From Desulfobacterales bacterium (GTDB taxonomy: Bacteria; Desulfobacterota; Desulfobacteria; Desulfobacterales; JAUYIZ01): 42,632 nucleotides of DNA. Of the stretch, positions 14,830 to 23,489 are shown in pieces. Within the stretch, counting starts at the first letter, position 1. Each line of letters starts with the position of its first letter. The position numbers and the translations under genes are program-made. The notes beneath the pieces were generated by a model. It was not told the origin of the DNA. It worked only from the letters and a program-made list of their open reading frames with translations, and searched no databases. The stretch covers positions 1-42,632 of the forward strand of contig JAUYIZ010000184.1 of the NCBI GenBank assembly GCA_030688615.1. The letters run 5' to 3'.

Positions 14830-16545
14830 TTGGCCTTTTACCTGCGCAAACTTAAGGCTTTTCTTACCCCTCAATCTATCATTATCACCGTTGTCATTCT
14901 GATTATCGGGGCGCTGGTTCTTGTGCCTTTCGTATTTTTGATGTATGGGAGCTTTTTTACGCCGGCATTTAAGGGGCAGCCGCCCCAGTTTACCTTCAAC
15001 AATTACATCAAGGCTTATACCGATTCCGGCTCCTATGGTCTGTTGCGCAATTCCCTGTATTTTGCCATCGGGCACACGATGCTTGCGGTCCTGCTGGGAA
15101 CCTTTCTGGCCTGGGTAACCGAGCGCACCAATACCCCGGGTAAAAATCTCGTCTCTCTTTTGGCAATGGTGCCCCTGATCATCCCGAGCATGCTGGAGGC
15201 GATCGCCTGGATTTTTCTTTTGAGCCCTAAAATCGGTCTGATCAACCTGGCCATCACCGCACTGTTTCATATTGAAAAATCTCCTTTGAATATATATTCT
15301 TACGCGGGCATGATGTGGGTGAGCGGGCTGCACTGGTCGCCTTTTGTTTTTCTCATGATGGCTGCGGCCTTTCGCTCGATGGATCCTTCGCTGGAAGAAG
15401 CCTCTCTCATGGCGGGCGTGAGCAGGTGGATAACTTTTAGAAAGATCACCCTTAAACTGGCTCTTCCTGCCACTTCTGCCGCCGTTCTGATCATGTTCGT
15501 ACGGGGGCTGGAACTTTTTGAAACCCCGGCCCTAATCGGTCTGCCGGCAGGCATCCAGGTGTTTACCACCAAAATATTTCTGGCGGTTCGCCGGTATCCA
15601 TCCGAGCTGGGTCTGGCTGCTTCCTATTCGACCATATTAATGATCGTCACCACTTTACTGATCTACCAGTACAACCGGATGTTGCGGCACACCGGCCGCT
15701 ATGCCACCATTACCGGAAAAGCATACCGGGGCCGGGTTATGGATCTGGGCCCGTGGCGTTATGCGACCGCAGCGGTCATCGTCCTGTATTTTTTCATCGT
15801 GATCGGTCTGCCTTTAAGCGTACTGATCTGGAATTCCCTCTTAAGATACTATCAGGCGCCGAGTATGCAGGCGCTGGGTACTGTTTCGCTGCGAAATTAT
15901 ATTTTTCTTTTTAAGGATCAAACGGTGCTGCACGCGCTTAAAAACAGTGTCATGCTCTCGACAGGATGTGCCACGATGGTGATGCTGCTGACGGCCGTGG
16001 CGGCATGGTTTATCCAGAAAACCCGGGTTAAAGGAAGGTGGCTGCTGGACATTTTTATTTCTCTGCCCATGACCTTTCCGGGGCTGATCATGGGAGTTTC
16101 GCTGATCTGGGCATATTCGGTGATTCCCCTGCCGATCTATGGAACCATATGGATTCTGCTGATTGCCTATTCCACCCGATATCTGCCTTACGGCATGAGA
16201 AACGCCGCGGCTGCCATGGCTCAGATCACCTCGGAACTGGAAGAGGCCTCCCAGACTTCCGGGGTTTCGTGGTGGATTACCTTTTCGCGAATCATCCTTC
16301 CGCTGCTTAAACCGGGGTTGCTGGCAGGATGGCTCTATGTGGTCATGGTTTCGATCAAAGAACTTTCATCTTCCCTGTTGCTTTACAGCCATGGTTCCGA
16401 AGTGGTTTCAATCATCATCTGGGAGTATTGGGAAAACGGACTGTTCAACGAGGTTTCTGCTCTGGGCGTTCTGCTGCTCATGGGACTGATGATCCTATCG
16501 GTAATTGCCGATCGAATTGCAGCAAGGTACGGCATCAAGCATTAA
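14830..16545 (+). CDS. ABC importer permease, fused two-domain Fe3+/anion type (FbpB-like)
   Basis: About 571 residues forming two fused BPD_transp_1 permease halves, roughly 12 membrane helices. Each half has an EAA loop for docking the ATPase: EEASLMAGVSRW at about 189 and EEASQTSGVSWW at about 471. The start is uncertain. TTG at 14830 has GGGAG six bases upstream, whereas the GTG at 14803 gives nine more residues but no ribosome site. The single fused permease plus a TOBE-type ATPase matches FbpABC/AfuABC-like systems. It pairs with the binding protein at 20016-21107, which is separated from it by two flavoprotein genes. Confidence 0.92.
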   Translation: MAFYLRKLKAFLTPQSIIITVVILIIGALVLVPFVFLMYGSFFTPAFKGQPPQFTFNNYIKAYTDSGSYGLLRNSLYFAIGHTMLAVLLGTFLAWVTERTNTPGKNLVSLLAMVPLIIPSMLEAIAWIFLLSPKIGLINLAITALFHIEKSPLNIYSYAGMMWVSGLHWSPFVFLMMAAAFRSMDPSLEEASLMAGVSRWITFRKITLKLALPATSAAVLIMFVRGLELFETPALIGLPAGIQVFTTKIFLAVRRYPSELGLAASYSTILMIVTTLLIYQYNRMLRHTGRYATITGKAYRGRVMDLGPWRYATAAVIVLYFFIVIGLPLSVLIWNSLLRYYQAPSMQALGTVSLRNYIFLFKDQTVLHALKNSVMLSTGCATMVMLLTAVAAWFIQKTRVKGRWLLDIFISLPMTFPGLIMGVSLIWAYSVIPLPIYGTIWILLIAYSTRYLPYGMRNAAAAMAQITSELEEASQTSGVSWWITFSRIILPLLKPGLLAGWLYVVMVSIKELSSSLLLYSHGSEVVSIIIWEYWENGLFNEVSALGVLLLMGLMILSVIADRIAARYGIKH

Positions 16546-16561
16546 GGAGGGACGATTCATA

Positions 16562-18187
16562 GTGAAAACTGTTTCGACGGATATTCTGGTTATCGGCGGC
16601 GGCGCTGCTGCAGGCATGGCCGCTTTTGAGGCGGCCAAATACGGCCTGGATGTAACGCTGGTGGACAAGGGGCGCTTCAGCCGCAGCGGAAGCACACCGG
16701 TTGCGGCCTCGGCCTTCAGTGTGCCCCTTTCGGCCGGGGACGGCCAAAAAGAGCAGCTGAAAGACATGCTGCGGGTCGGTGAAAACTTATGCGATCAGGA
16801 CCTGGCCGGCGCATGTGTTGCGGATTCATTCAGGATCCTGGAGGAATTGGATCAGATGGGGGTTCCCCTGCAAAAGGACAGCCAGGGAAAACCGTACGTG
16901 ACCCAGGCCATGGGGCACTCCATGCCGAGAAATGTGCATTTTGATTATGATATCAGCGACCCGATGCGCATATTGCGCAGGCAATGCCTGCATCGGGGGG
17001 TGCACGTCCATGAGTTTGTAATGATCATCCGGATTTTAACGGCCGACGGCAGGGCCGTGGGGGCCCTGGGCCTGGACCGGCAGGGTAATTTAATTCAATT
17101 TCTGTCCCGGGCGGTCATCCTGGGCGCCGGCAGCGCAACAGCTTTATATCCCCATGCCAGCGCCAGTCTCCAAACCACCGGGGATGCAGTGGCCCTGGCC
17201 CTGGAAGCCGGCGCCCAGGTGGTGGATATGGAGTTTGTTGAATTGACCCTGGTTCCCAAGGTAAAAGGGCAGGTGGTTTCCACCGGCGGTATCGGAACCA
17301 TGGTGCGCAGCGGCGCCAGTTATCTCAACAACCGGGGCGAGCGTTTCATGGAAAAAATCGACCCGGTCAAAAAGGAGGCCGCGCCGCGTTACAAAGTCGT
17401 TCGGGCGGTATACCGGGAAATCAGTGAAGGCAGAGGGCCGGTCATTTGCGATTTTTCAAAGGTTCCCACCCGGGTAATCGACGGGGCCGGCAAGGGAAAC
17501 ATCTTCTTGAATCACAAACGGGAAGCCCTCGGCCTGGGCACCGGTATCAGCCAATTTGAATGGGCCATCGCCATCCACCGCCTTCTGGGGGGCAGCCGGA
17601 TCACCGCGGAAGGGGCCACCGATGTGCCCGGTCTTTTTGCCGCCGGCGAGTCGGCCGGTGGAGTCCACGGAGCGGCCAGACTGGCCGGACATGCCGTATT
17701 GGACTGTTTTGTTTTCGGTTCCCGGGCGGGCCGTTCGGCCTGCAAATTTGCGGTCCATGAAAAACCGCCTGCATCCGCAGGCCCTCCAGCGGACCGGTCG
17801 GCCATTGGAACCGGAAGGCGCAAAGCAGCTTCCGGCGCAAACCTTGAGGCGGAAATACTCATTGAAAAGATTCAGGATATTATGGTAACGCATGTTTCTG
17901 TGGTGCGAAATGCCCGCAGTCTGGAAACGGCAGTGAAAAAAATTGAAGCCCTTCTCAGCATGGAAACGGAAAAAATCGTTTCCGATCACCCCTGGAAACC
18001 ATGGGAAGCCAGAAACCTTCTGGTCAACGCCTATCTGGTCAGCAGGGCCGCACTGACCCGGGAAGAAAGCCGGGGGGGACACTTTCGCGAAGACTATCCC
18101 GAACACGACGACAAAAAGTGGCTTAAACACATCGGCTTTTTCAAAAAAGACGGCACGATCGAAATGGTTTTCAGCCCGGTGCGCTAA
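16562..18187 (+). CDS. FAD-dependent flavoprotein of the fumarate reductase/aspartate oxidase fold (copy A)
   Basis: A 541-residue flavoprotein. GGGAAAG at 12-18 binds FAD; GERFMEKIDP, AAGESAGGVHGAARLAG and a C-terminal ESRGGHFREDYP segment mark the SdhA/FrdA/NadB superfamily. The usual HGANRL motif reads HGAARL. GTG at 16562 is taken as start, with AAGGAGG about 13 bases upstream; an earlier in-frame ATG lies within the permease gene. No lipobox or signal peptide is present. It is closely similar in layout to copy B downstream, so the two arose by tandem duplication. It has no dedicated iron-sulfur subunit; the operon's ferredoxin may be the partner. The substrate is unknown and may be the imported compound. 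Confidence 0.88.
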   Translation: MKTVSTDILVIGGGAAAGMAAFEAAKYGLDVTLVDKGRFSRSGSTPVAASAFSVPLSAGDGQKEQLKDMLRVGENLCDQDLAGACVADSFRILEELDQMGVPLQKDSQGKPYVTQAMGHSMPRNVHFDYDISDPMRILRRQCLHRGVHVHEFVMIIRILTADGRAVGALGLDRQGNLIQFLSRAVILGAGSATALYPHASASLQTTGDAVALALEAGAQVVDMEFVELTLVPKVKGQVVSTGGIGTMVRSGASYLNNRGERFMEKIDPVKKEAAPRYKVVRAVYREISEGRGPVICDFSKVPTRVIDGAGKGNIFLNHKREALGLGTGISQFEWAIAIHRLLGGSRITAEGATDVPGLFAAGESAGGVHGAARLAGHAVLDCFVFGSRAGRSACKFAVHEKPPASAGPPADRSAIGTGRRKAASGANLEAEILIEKIQDIMVTHVSVVRNARSLETAVKKIEALLSMETEKIVSDHPWKPWEARNLLVNAYLVSRAALTREESRGGHFREDYPEHDDKKWLKHIGFFKKDGTIEMVFSPVR

Positions 18188-18192
18188 AAAAC

Positions 18193-18292
18193 GGACTTAC
18201 GAGTAAAGCCAATAATATTTAGACAGGATCAACAGGATTCATGGGATTTTTTATTAATATCCTGTCAATCCGGTTAATCTTGTCAAAAAGTC
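18193..18292. repeat. Imperfect inverted repeat between the flavoprotein genes
   Basis: GACAGGATCAACAGGATT (from 18222) reappears as a degenerate inverse complement ending near 18283. Outer arms GGACTT (18193-18198) and AAGTCC (18287-18292) extend the dyad. The repeat ends just before the ribosome site of the next gene. It looks like a dispersed repeat seated inside an operon; it could also fold in the mRNA and tune expression of the second flavoprotein. Confidence 0.65.
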
Positions 18293-18309
18293 CTTTCATG
18301 GGAGGGTTC

Positions 18310-19941
18310 ATGCATAGAGTGGAAACGGATGTATTGGTGATCGGTGGCGGCGCTGCGGCCGGACGCGCCGCAGTTGAAGCGGCAAAATATGGACTGCGGG
18401 TTGTTCTGGTTGACAAGGGAAGGTTCGGCAAAAGCGGCTCGACACCTTTTACCAGCGCCATGGCCGTCTCATTTGAAAAGGATGAAGAAGAAAACACCTG
18501 GCAAGGGCATATTCAGGATACCCTTTCGGCGGGCAACGGGCTTGCCAGCCGCCGTTTCGCGGAAATCATGGTCAAAGAATCCCTTCAGCGCCTGAACGAA
18601 CTGGAGGAATTCGGCGCGGTATTTCAACGTCACGCTGACGGCCGGCTGATGCAAAATAAAGCCATGGGACAAACTGTCCCGCGCAGCACCCATATTGATT
18701 TTTCCAAAGGTGATTATATGGATGTTCTCCGCCGGGAGGCCTTTCACAGGGGTGTCCGGGTTTACGAGCAGACCATGGTGGCCAGCCTGCTGGGCAACGG
18801 CGAAAAAGTTGACGGCGCTCTTGCCGTCTCCAAAAGCGGAGAAATGTATTTTTTTTCAGCGAAAGCCTTTGTTATGGGTGCAGGAAGCGCCACCAAGCTT
18901 TTTCCGTATGCCAGCTCCGTATTGAAAACAACCGGGGACAGCACCTGCCTGGGGCTGGCATGCGGCGCCCAGGCCATTGATATGGAGTTTACGGAATTGA
19001 CGCTGACACCGCTTTTAAGGGGCGTTCCATTGTCAATCGGCGGAATCGGAACCATGGTCCGCTGGGGCGCCAAATATCTTAACGCTGCTGGAGAACGTTT
19101 CATGGAAAGATATGACCCCATACATCTGGAAGGCACGGAAAGATCGCGGGTTGTCACGGCTGTTTTCAAAGAAATCAAGGCCGGCCGGGGCCCGGTTATC
19201 TGCGATTTCAGTGAAGTTCCCAAAGATAAGGTGATCCATCAGACCGGATATGAAAATCCGCTCCTGCTGCATAAAAGAAAATCCCTGGAAAAAACCGGTC
19301 AGTTGGAATGGACCATCGTGATTCATCGGCTTTTGGGAGGGTTGGCGGTGGATGAAAACGGCAAAACAGGCCTGAAAAATTTATGGGCGGCCGGCGAGGC
19401 GGCCGGCGGCATCCACGGCGCCGCCCGGGTAGCGGCCAATGCCGTCCTGGAAACACAGGTTTTTGGCGCGCGGGCGGGTCGCGCGGCCGCCTTGACGGCC
19501 AGTCAGATGTTACTTCCGACCGTTACACCCAAAAAACTGAATGCGACCGTCACAAAGCTTCGCAGCCTGGAAGGAAAACCTTCAATGCCCGCCTTGAGCG
19601 CCCGGAGACTGACAGAAAAAGTCCAGCATATTATGGATGCGCATGCCAATGTGGTCCGAAACGGCACGGATCTGGAGAAAGGACTTGAGCAGATCAGAGA
19701 AATCCGTCAAAACAAGATGCCGCTGGTAAAGGGACCGGTCATAGAGGTTCTGGAAGCGCATCATCTGGCAATGACCGCCGAGCTGGTGCTGACGGCGGCT
19801 TTTGAAAGACGGGAAACCCGGGGCAATCATCGCCGGGAGGATTATCCGCAAAGAGATGATGTGAACTGGCAAAGGCATATCGGGCTTTCGCTGGCCGATG
19901 ATGATTCGATAAAGATAGAATCCGTGCCGGTTGGAAACTGA
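18310..19941 (+). CDS. FAD-dependent flavoprotein of the fumarate reductase/aspartate oxidase fold (copy B)
   Basis: A 543-residue paralogue of copy A, with GGGAAAG at 12-18, GERFMERYDP, AAGEAAGGIHGAARVAA and a C-terminal ETRGNHRREDYP. I chose the ATG at 18310, which has GGGAGG four bases upstream; an in-frame ATG at 18241 lies within the inverted repeat and lacks a ribosome site. Retention of all flavin-binding segments in both copies argues that each is active, perhaps as two subunits of one heteromer or on two related substrates. The family is clear; the reaction is unknown. Confidence 0.88.
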   Translation: MHRVETDVLVIGGGAAAGRAAVEAAKYGLRVVLVDKGRFGKSGSTPFTSAMAVSFEKDEEENTWQGHIQDTLSAGNGLASRRFAEIMVKESLQRLNELEEFGAVFQRHADGRLMQNKAMGQTVPRSTHIDFSKGDYMDVLRREAFHRGVRVYEQTMVASLLGNGEKVDGALAVSKSGEMYFFSAKAFVMGAGSATKLFPYASSVLKTTGDSTCLGLACGAQAIDMEFTELTLTPLLRGVPLSIGGIGTMVRWGAKYLNAAGERFMERYDPIHLEGTERSRVVTAVFKEIKAGRGPVICDFSEVPKDKVIHQTGYENPLLLHKRKSLEKTGQLEWTIVIHRLLGGLAVDENGKTGLKNLWAAGEAAGGIHGAARVAANAVLETQVFGARAGRAAALTASQMLLPTVTPKKLNATVTKLRSLEGKPSMPALSARRLTEKVQHIMDAHANVVRNGTDLEKGLEQIREIRQNKMPLVKGPVIEVLEAHHLAMTAELVLTAAFERRETRGNHRREDYPQRDDVNWQRHIGLSLADDDSIKIESVPVGN

Positions 19942-19948
19942 CACAAAT

Positions 19949-19975
19949 CCTGGTTCCCGTTACCCTGAAACCAGG
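19949..19975 (+). promoter_or_regulatory. Intra-operon hairpin before the binding-protein gene
   Basis: CCTGGTT and AACCAGG form a 7-bp stem with a 13-base loop, eight bases after the flavoprotein stop. No T run follows, so it is not a terminator. It may be an mRNA processing or stability element allowing higher expression of the binding protein. Confidence 0.4.
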
Positions 19976-20015
19976 CGACCTTGATGATTAACTTGTAACT
20001 ATGGAGGGAACTCGT

Positions 20016-21107
20016 ATGAAACAATTTCATTCAAAATTCAGCAGTCTTGGTGCAATTATCTTATTTTTATTAATTTTTACCTATTTTACGGGTCCGGATC
20101 CGGTGATGGGAAAATCAAAACCCACCACCACGGCCGAGATCGCCCTGTATGACGGTCCTGACCGGCAGCAGATTTTAGAGGAAGGGGCAAAAAAGGAAAA
20201 GGCATTCGTGTGGTACACCTCCATGAATAAACAATGGTCCAGCGTCGTAATCAAAATGTTCGAAAAAAAATACCCTTTCCTCAAGACCAACCTCTACCGG
20301 GCCAGTTCGGAAGATGTGGTCCAGAGGTATGTCGCCGAAGTTAGAGGCGGCCGGGGCGGCGCAGATGCCCTCAGCTTAGGCTCCGGTGAATTCCAGAATC
20401 TTCTGGATGAAAAATTGTTGATCCCCTACTACAGTCCGGTTGGTAAGGAATACCCTGATAATTTTAAAGATGTTAAAAACAAATTCTGGATAACCAACCG
20501 GATCAACGCTTTTGCCGCAGCCTTCAATACGCGCATGCTTAAAGAATCTGAGATTCCAAAAACCTACGCTGATTTTTTAGATCCCAAATGGAAAAACAAG
20601 ATTGCCGTCGAAGCCAGCGACTATGATTGGTTTGCCACCCTGATGCAGGTGTGGGGAGAAGACCGGGGGAAAGATTATTTTCAAAAGCTGGGCGGCCAGA
20701 ACCTGCATGTCCGGCGGGGGCACAGCAACCTGTTAAACCTGCTGGCAGCCGGTGAATTTCCCCTGGTGCTGACCGAGTACGCTTATCTGACGGAAGCCTT
20801 CAAGGAAAGGGGCGCTCCGGTTGAATGGTATTACCTTGCGCCAACCGTTGTCAGGCTCGAGCCAACCGGTTTTCCAAAAGCTTCCAACCACCCTCACGCC
20901 GCCATGCTGTTTGTGGATTTTCTGATCGGACTGGAAGCACAAAATTATCTCGGTTCCCATGGTGAAATGGCCGCCCACCCCAAAGCCAAAGTCGTTCCGC
21001 CCAGATTGATGCAGATTGAAAATAAGGTCATATTCGATCCCGAGGTAACCCTGCCCCATTGGAATCGATATATCGACCTGTATAATCAGTGGTTGCTGAA
21101 GCGATAG
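20016..21107 (+). CDS. ABC importer periplasmic substrate-binding protein, Fe3+/anion type
   Basis: A 363-residue extracellular solute-binding protein. The N-terminus is a signal sequence: basic residues, then a hydrophobic core at about 11-26. The mature part begins near residue 33 and has the FbpA/AfuA-like pattern, including VWYTSMNKQW, YRASSEDVVQRY and an LDPKWKNKIA segment. The ATG at 20016 has GGAGGG at the right distance; an ATG 15 bases earlier has none. The set of ligand tyrosines that marks ferric-binding proteins is not evident, so an organic or phospho-anion is as likely as iron. It ends the operon; no GC-rich terminator follows, only AT-rich DNA. Confidence 0.9.
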   Translation: MKQFHSKFSSLGAIILFLLIFTYFTGPDPVMGKSKPTTTAEIALYDGPDRQQILEEGAKKEKAFVWYTSMNKQWSSVVIKMFEKKYPFLKTNLYRASSEDVVQRYVAEVRGGRGGADALSLGSGEFQNLLDEKLLIPYYSPVGKEYPDNFKDVKNKFWITNRINAFAAAFNTRMLKESEIPKTYADFLDPKWKNKIAVEASDYDWFATLMQVWGEDRGKDYFQKLGGQNLHVRRGHSNLLNLLAAGEFPLVLTEYAYLTEAFKERGAPVEWYYLAPTVVRLEPTGFPKASNHPHAAMLFVDFLIGLEAQNYLGSHGEMAAHPKAKVVPPRLMQIENKVIFDPEVTLPHWNRYIDLYNQWLLKR

Positions 21108-21158
21108 GATCCGGTTGAGGTAAAAATTCTTATATTTTAATTATATTAATGAATTTTG

Positions 21159-21187
21159 TTGACAATTATTTTCCATTGTAATATTTT
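21159..21187 (+). promoter_or_regulatory. Predicted promoter of the tRNA-Gly gene (and perhaps the rimP operon)
   Basis: TTGACA (21159-21164), a 17-base spacer and TATTTT (21182-21187) end 11 bases before the tRNA 5' end. Confidence 0.55.
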
Positions 21188-21198
21188 TTCCATGGAAT

Positions 21199-21274
21199 GC
21201 GGGCATAACTCAGCTGGTAGAGTACAAGCTTCCCAAGCTTGGAGTCGCGAGTTCGAATCTCGTTGCCCGCTCCA
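21199..21274 (+). tRNA. tRNA-Gly, anticodon CCC
   Basis: A 76-base cloverleaf with encoded CCA. The acceptor stem GCGGGCA/TGCCCGC is perfect. The D stem is ACTC/GAGT. The anticodon stem CAAGC/GCTTG holds the loop TTCCCAA, giving anticodon CCC, which reads GGG. The T arm is GCGAG TTCGAAT CTCGT with one G-T pair. The anticodon arm is like that of E. coli glycine tRNA CCC. It stands directly upstream of rimP-nusA-infB, where E. coli has metY. Confidence 0.96.
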
Positions 21275-21420
21275 TGAGAAGGAAGCCTTTTCCGTCGGAA
21301 TATGAAAGATGGGTAGTTATTTGTGTATAAGTGGTTCGGGGTTAATTCTTTCTTAAGGTTAGGCGTTATGAGCTGATCAAGCTTTTTGTTCGATGCATAA
21401 ATTTCTACCAGAAGTAAAGG

Positions 21421-21450
21421 AAACGGGCTGTCGCCCGTTTTTATTTTGGT
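21421..21450 (+). terminator. Rho-independent terminator between tRNA-Gly and rimP
   Basis: AAACGGGC TGTC GCCCGTTT forms an 8-bp stem with a four-base loop, followed by a T-rich run. It lies 28 bases before the rimP start, so it would stop tRNA transcripts or limit read-through into the operon. Confidence 0.75.
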
Positions 21451-21468
21451 TTTTTCAGTCGTGACAAA

Positions 21469-22023
21469 TTGAAGAAAAAAAGGATAAAAAACAAGGATAA
21501 AAGAAAACATCCAAGGGGGGCTTCATTTTCACTTGAATACCTGAAAAGTGTGGCCGGCAAAGTCAGCGATCTGGCCACCCCCCTGTTGGATGATGAAGGA
21601 TTCGAACTGGTTCACGTGGAGTACCAAAGAGAAGGTTCCGGCAGAATTCTTCGTCTGTACATTGACCGACCCGGTGGGGTTTCCCTGGACGACTGTGTAT
21701 CCATCAGCCGGCAGATGGGTGATCTGCTGGCTGTTCATCTTGAAATTCGGGAGCCGTACAGTCTGGAGGTATCGTCTCCGGGATCGAACCGCCCTCTGGG
21801 TAAAGAAAGTGACTTTGAAAAATTTAAGGGCTTTACAGCGAGGATCAGGACCACGCAACCCGTTGACGGACAAAAAAACTTTACAGGTATTTTGTTGGGC
21901 ATTTCAGAGGGCATTGTTAAACTATCTATGAACGATGCAACCGTAGCAATTCCTTTTCATTGCATTGCCCGGGGGCGGGTAGTGGATTATAATGGAGAAA
22001 ACAAATGCTTATCACAGACATAA
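21469..22023 (+). CDS. rimP: Ribosome maturation factor RimP
   Basis: RimP helps mature the 30S subunit. The 184-residue frame carries the family's core: ATPLLDDEGFELVHVEY near 36-52, LRLYIDRPGG near 60-69, and EVSSPGSNRPL near 99-109, followed by the C-terminal SH3-like domain. The annotated start is TTG with no clear ribosome site, and the first 20 residues are very lysine-rich, so the true start may be slightly downstream. Its last 19 bases overlap nusA, the usual coupling. It is the first protein gene of the conserved translation/transcription-factor operon. Confidence 0.93.
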   Translation: MKKKRIKNKDKRKHPRGASFSLEYLKSVAGKVSDLATPLLDDEGFELVHVEYQREGSGRILRLYIDRPGGVSLDDCVSISRQMGDLLAVHLEIREPYSLEVSSPGSNRPLGKESDFEKFKGFTARIRTTQPVDGQKNFTGILLGISEGIVKLSMNDATVAIPFHCIARGRVVDYNGENKCLSQT

Positions 22024-23396
22024 ACCGAGTTGTCGAGCAAGTCAGCCGTGACAAAGGTATCGATCGTGAAGTTCTGATCAGGGCCCTGGAAGAAGCCCTG
22101 AAATCTGCTGCCAGAAAAAAATTCGGGACCAAAGTCGATATCGAAGTTCAGTACAATGCGGAAACCGGTGAAATCGAAATCTTTCAATTCAAGGAAGTGG
22201 TCGAAACCATTACCGAACCTGATATTCAAATCAGTCTCGAAGAAGGTTACGAGCTGGATCCGGAATGTGAAATCGGTGACAGTCTCGGCACCAAAATGGA
22301 TGCCAGGACTTTTGGCAGAATTGCCGCTCAATCCGCCAAACAGGTCATCATACAAAAAATGAAGGATGCGGAAAGAAGCGCCATTTTCTCCAGTTTCAAA
22401 GACCGCAAGGGTGAAATCGTCAACGGTATTGTTCAGCGTTTTGATCGGGGCGATATCATCGTCAATATGGGACAGACCGAAAGCATCCTGCCGGTCAAGG
22501 AACAGGTCCCCCGGGAAACCTATCGCCGGGGGGACCGGGTCCGGGCCATCATTTTGGATGTTCTTTTCGAATCCCGCGGTCCCCAGGTCGTGCTTTCCCG
22601 GACACACCCGAACTTTCTGAACCACCTGTTTAAAACGGAGGTTCCTGAAATCACAGAGGGTATCGTCAATATTATGGGCGCGGCCCGTGACCCGGGAGTC
22701 CGCGCCAAGATCGCCGTGGCTTCCAATGATTCGGATATTGATCCGGTGGGCGCCTGTGTGGGGATGAAGGGCAGCCGCGTTCAAAATGTGGTTCAGGAAC
22801 TGCGCGGTGAAAAAATCGATATTATCCCGTGGCATGTGGACCCGGCCAAATTTGTCTGCAATGCGCTGGCGCCGGCTGAAATATCCAGGGTCATCATCGA
22901 TGAGGACAACGGCTCGATGGAAGTCATTGTCCCGGATGAATTCCTTTCCGTGGCCATCGGGAAACGCGGACAAAATGTCCAGCTTGCTTCTAAATTGACC
23001 GGTTGGCACCTGGACATCAAGAGTGAATCAAAATACAGCGAAGCGATGAAATACGGGTATGATTCACTGTTGGCGCTGCCCGGCGTCAATATCAGCATGG
23101 CCGATGAATTATTTGGCAAAGGTTTTTTTTCCGCTGAAGAAATCAGCCAGTCATCCATAGAAGATCTGATGCAGGCCAGGGGGATCGAAAAAGAGACCGC
23201 TGAAAAACTTATTGCGGCGGCAAGATCTAAAGCTGTTAAGCCGGATGATGAGGACCCGCCAGCCGCCGTGGCAGCGCCCGCGGGCGCCCCGGAAGAAGAT
23301 ATCGAACCGGGGGATTTACCCCCTGACAACGCGGCGGAGCAACCGGAAGAGCAGCAAGCTGCCAAGGAAGATGGTCTCGCAGAAAGTCAAAGTTAA
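22005..23396 (+). CDS. nusA: Transcription termination/antitermination factor NusA
   Basis: A 463-residue NusA that binds RNA polymerase and modulates pausing, termination and antitermination. The N-terminal RNAP-binding domain covers about 1-130, S1 about 135-200 (GDIIVNMG...), then KH1 and KH2 at about 200-345 (GACVGMKGSRVQ and VAIGKRGQNVQLA motifs). A helix-hairpin-helix segment lies at about 350-410, and an acidic proline-rich tail ends the protein. ATG at 22005 has GGAG seven bases upstream. The tail lacks the second acidic repeat of E. coli NusA. Confidence 0.96.
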   Translation: MLITDINRVVEQVSRDKGIDREVLIRALEEALKSAARKKFGTKVDIEVQYNAETGEIEIFQFKEVVETITEPDIQISLEEGYELDPECEIGDSLGTKMDARTFGRIAAQSAKQVIIQKMKDAERSAIFSSFKDRKGEIVNGIVQRFDRGDIIVNMGQTESILPVKEQVPRETYRRGDRVRAIILDVLFESRGPQVVLSRTHPNFLNHLFKTEVPEITEGIVNIMGAARDPGVRAKIAVASNDSDIDPVGACVGMKGSRVQNVVQELRGEKIDIIPWHVDPAKFVCNALAPAEISRVIIDEDNGSMEVIVPDEFLSVAIGKRGQNVQLASKLTGWHLDIKSESKYSEAMKYGYDSLLALPGVNISMADELFGKGFFSAEEISQSSIEDLMQARGIEKETAEKLIAAARSKAVKPDDEDPPAAVAAPAGAPEEDIEPGDLPPDNAAEQPEEQQAAKEDGLAESQS

Positions 23397-23489
23397 GCGG
23401 GATTTGGAAAAAGCTTCAAAGACGAGATTGGATAGGGAATTATCAGCCATAAGCAATCAGGTGTTTCGGTACGGATATAGGGGGGATTG

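Noticed and set aside
13427-21107. A ferric iron importer (fbpABC)
   Set aside because: The subunit types fit, but the iron-binding tyrosines are not evident and the flavoprotein genes suggest an organic cargo.
21166-21510. A 114-residue minus-strand reading frame with the segment GNEIRTRDSKLGKLVLYQ
   Set aside because: This is the antisense translation of the tRNA-Gly gene, a well-known false protein in databases.
21987-23009. A 340-residue minus-strand reading frame opposite nusA
   Set aside because: Shadow of nusA with no homology-like motif.
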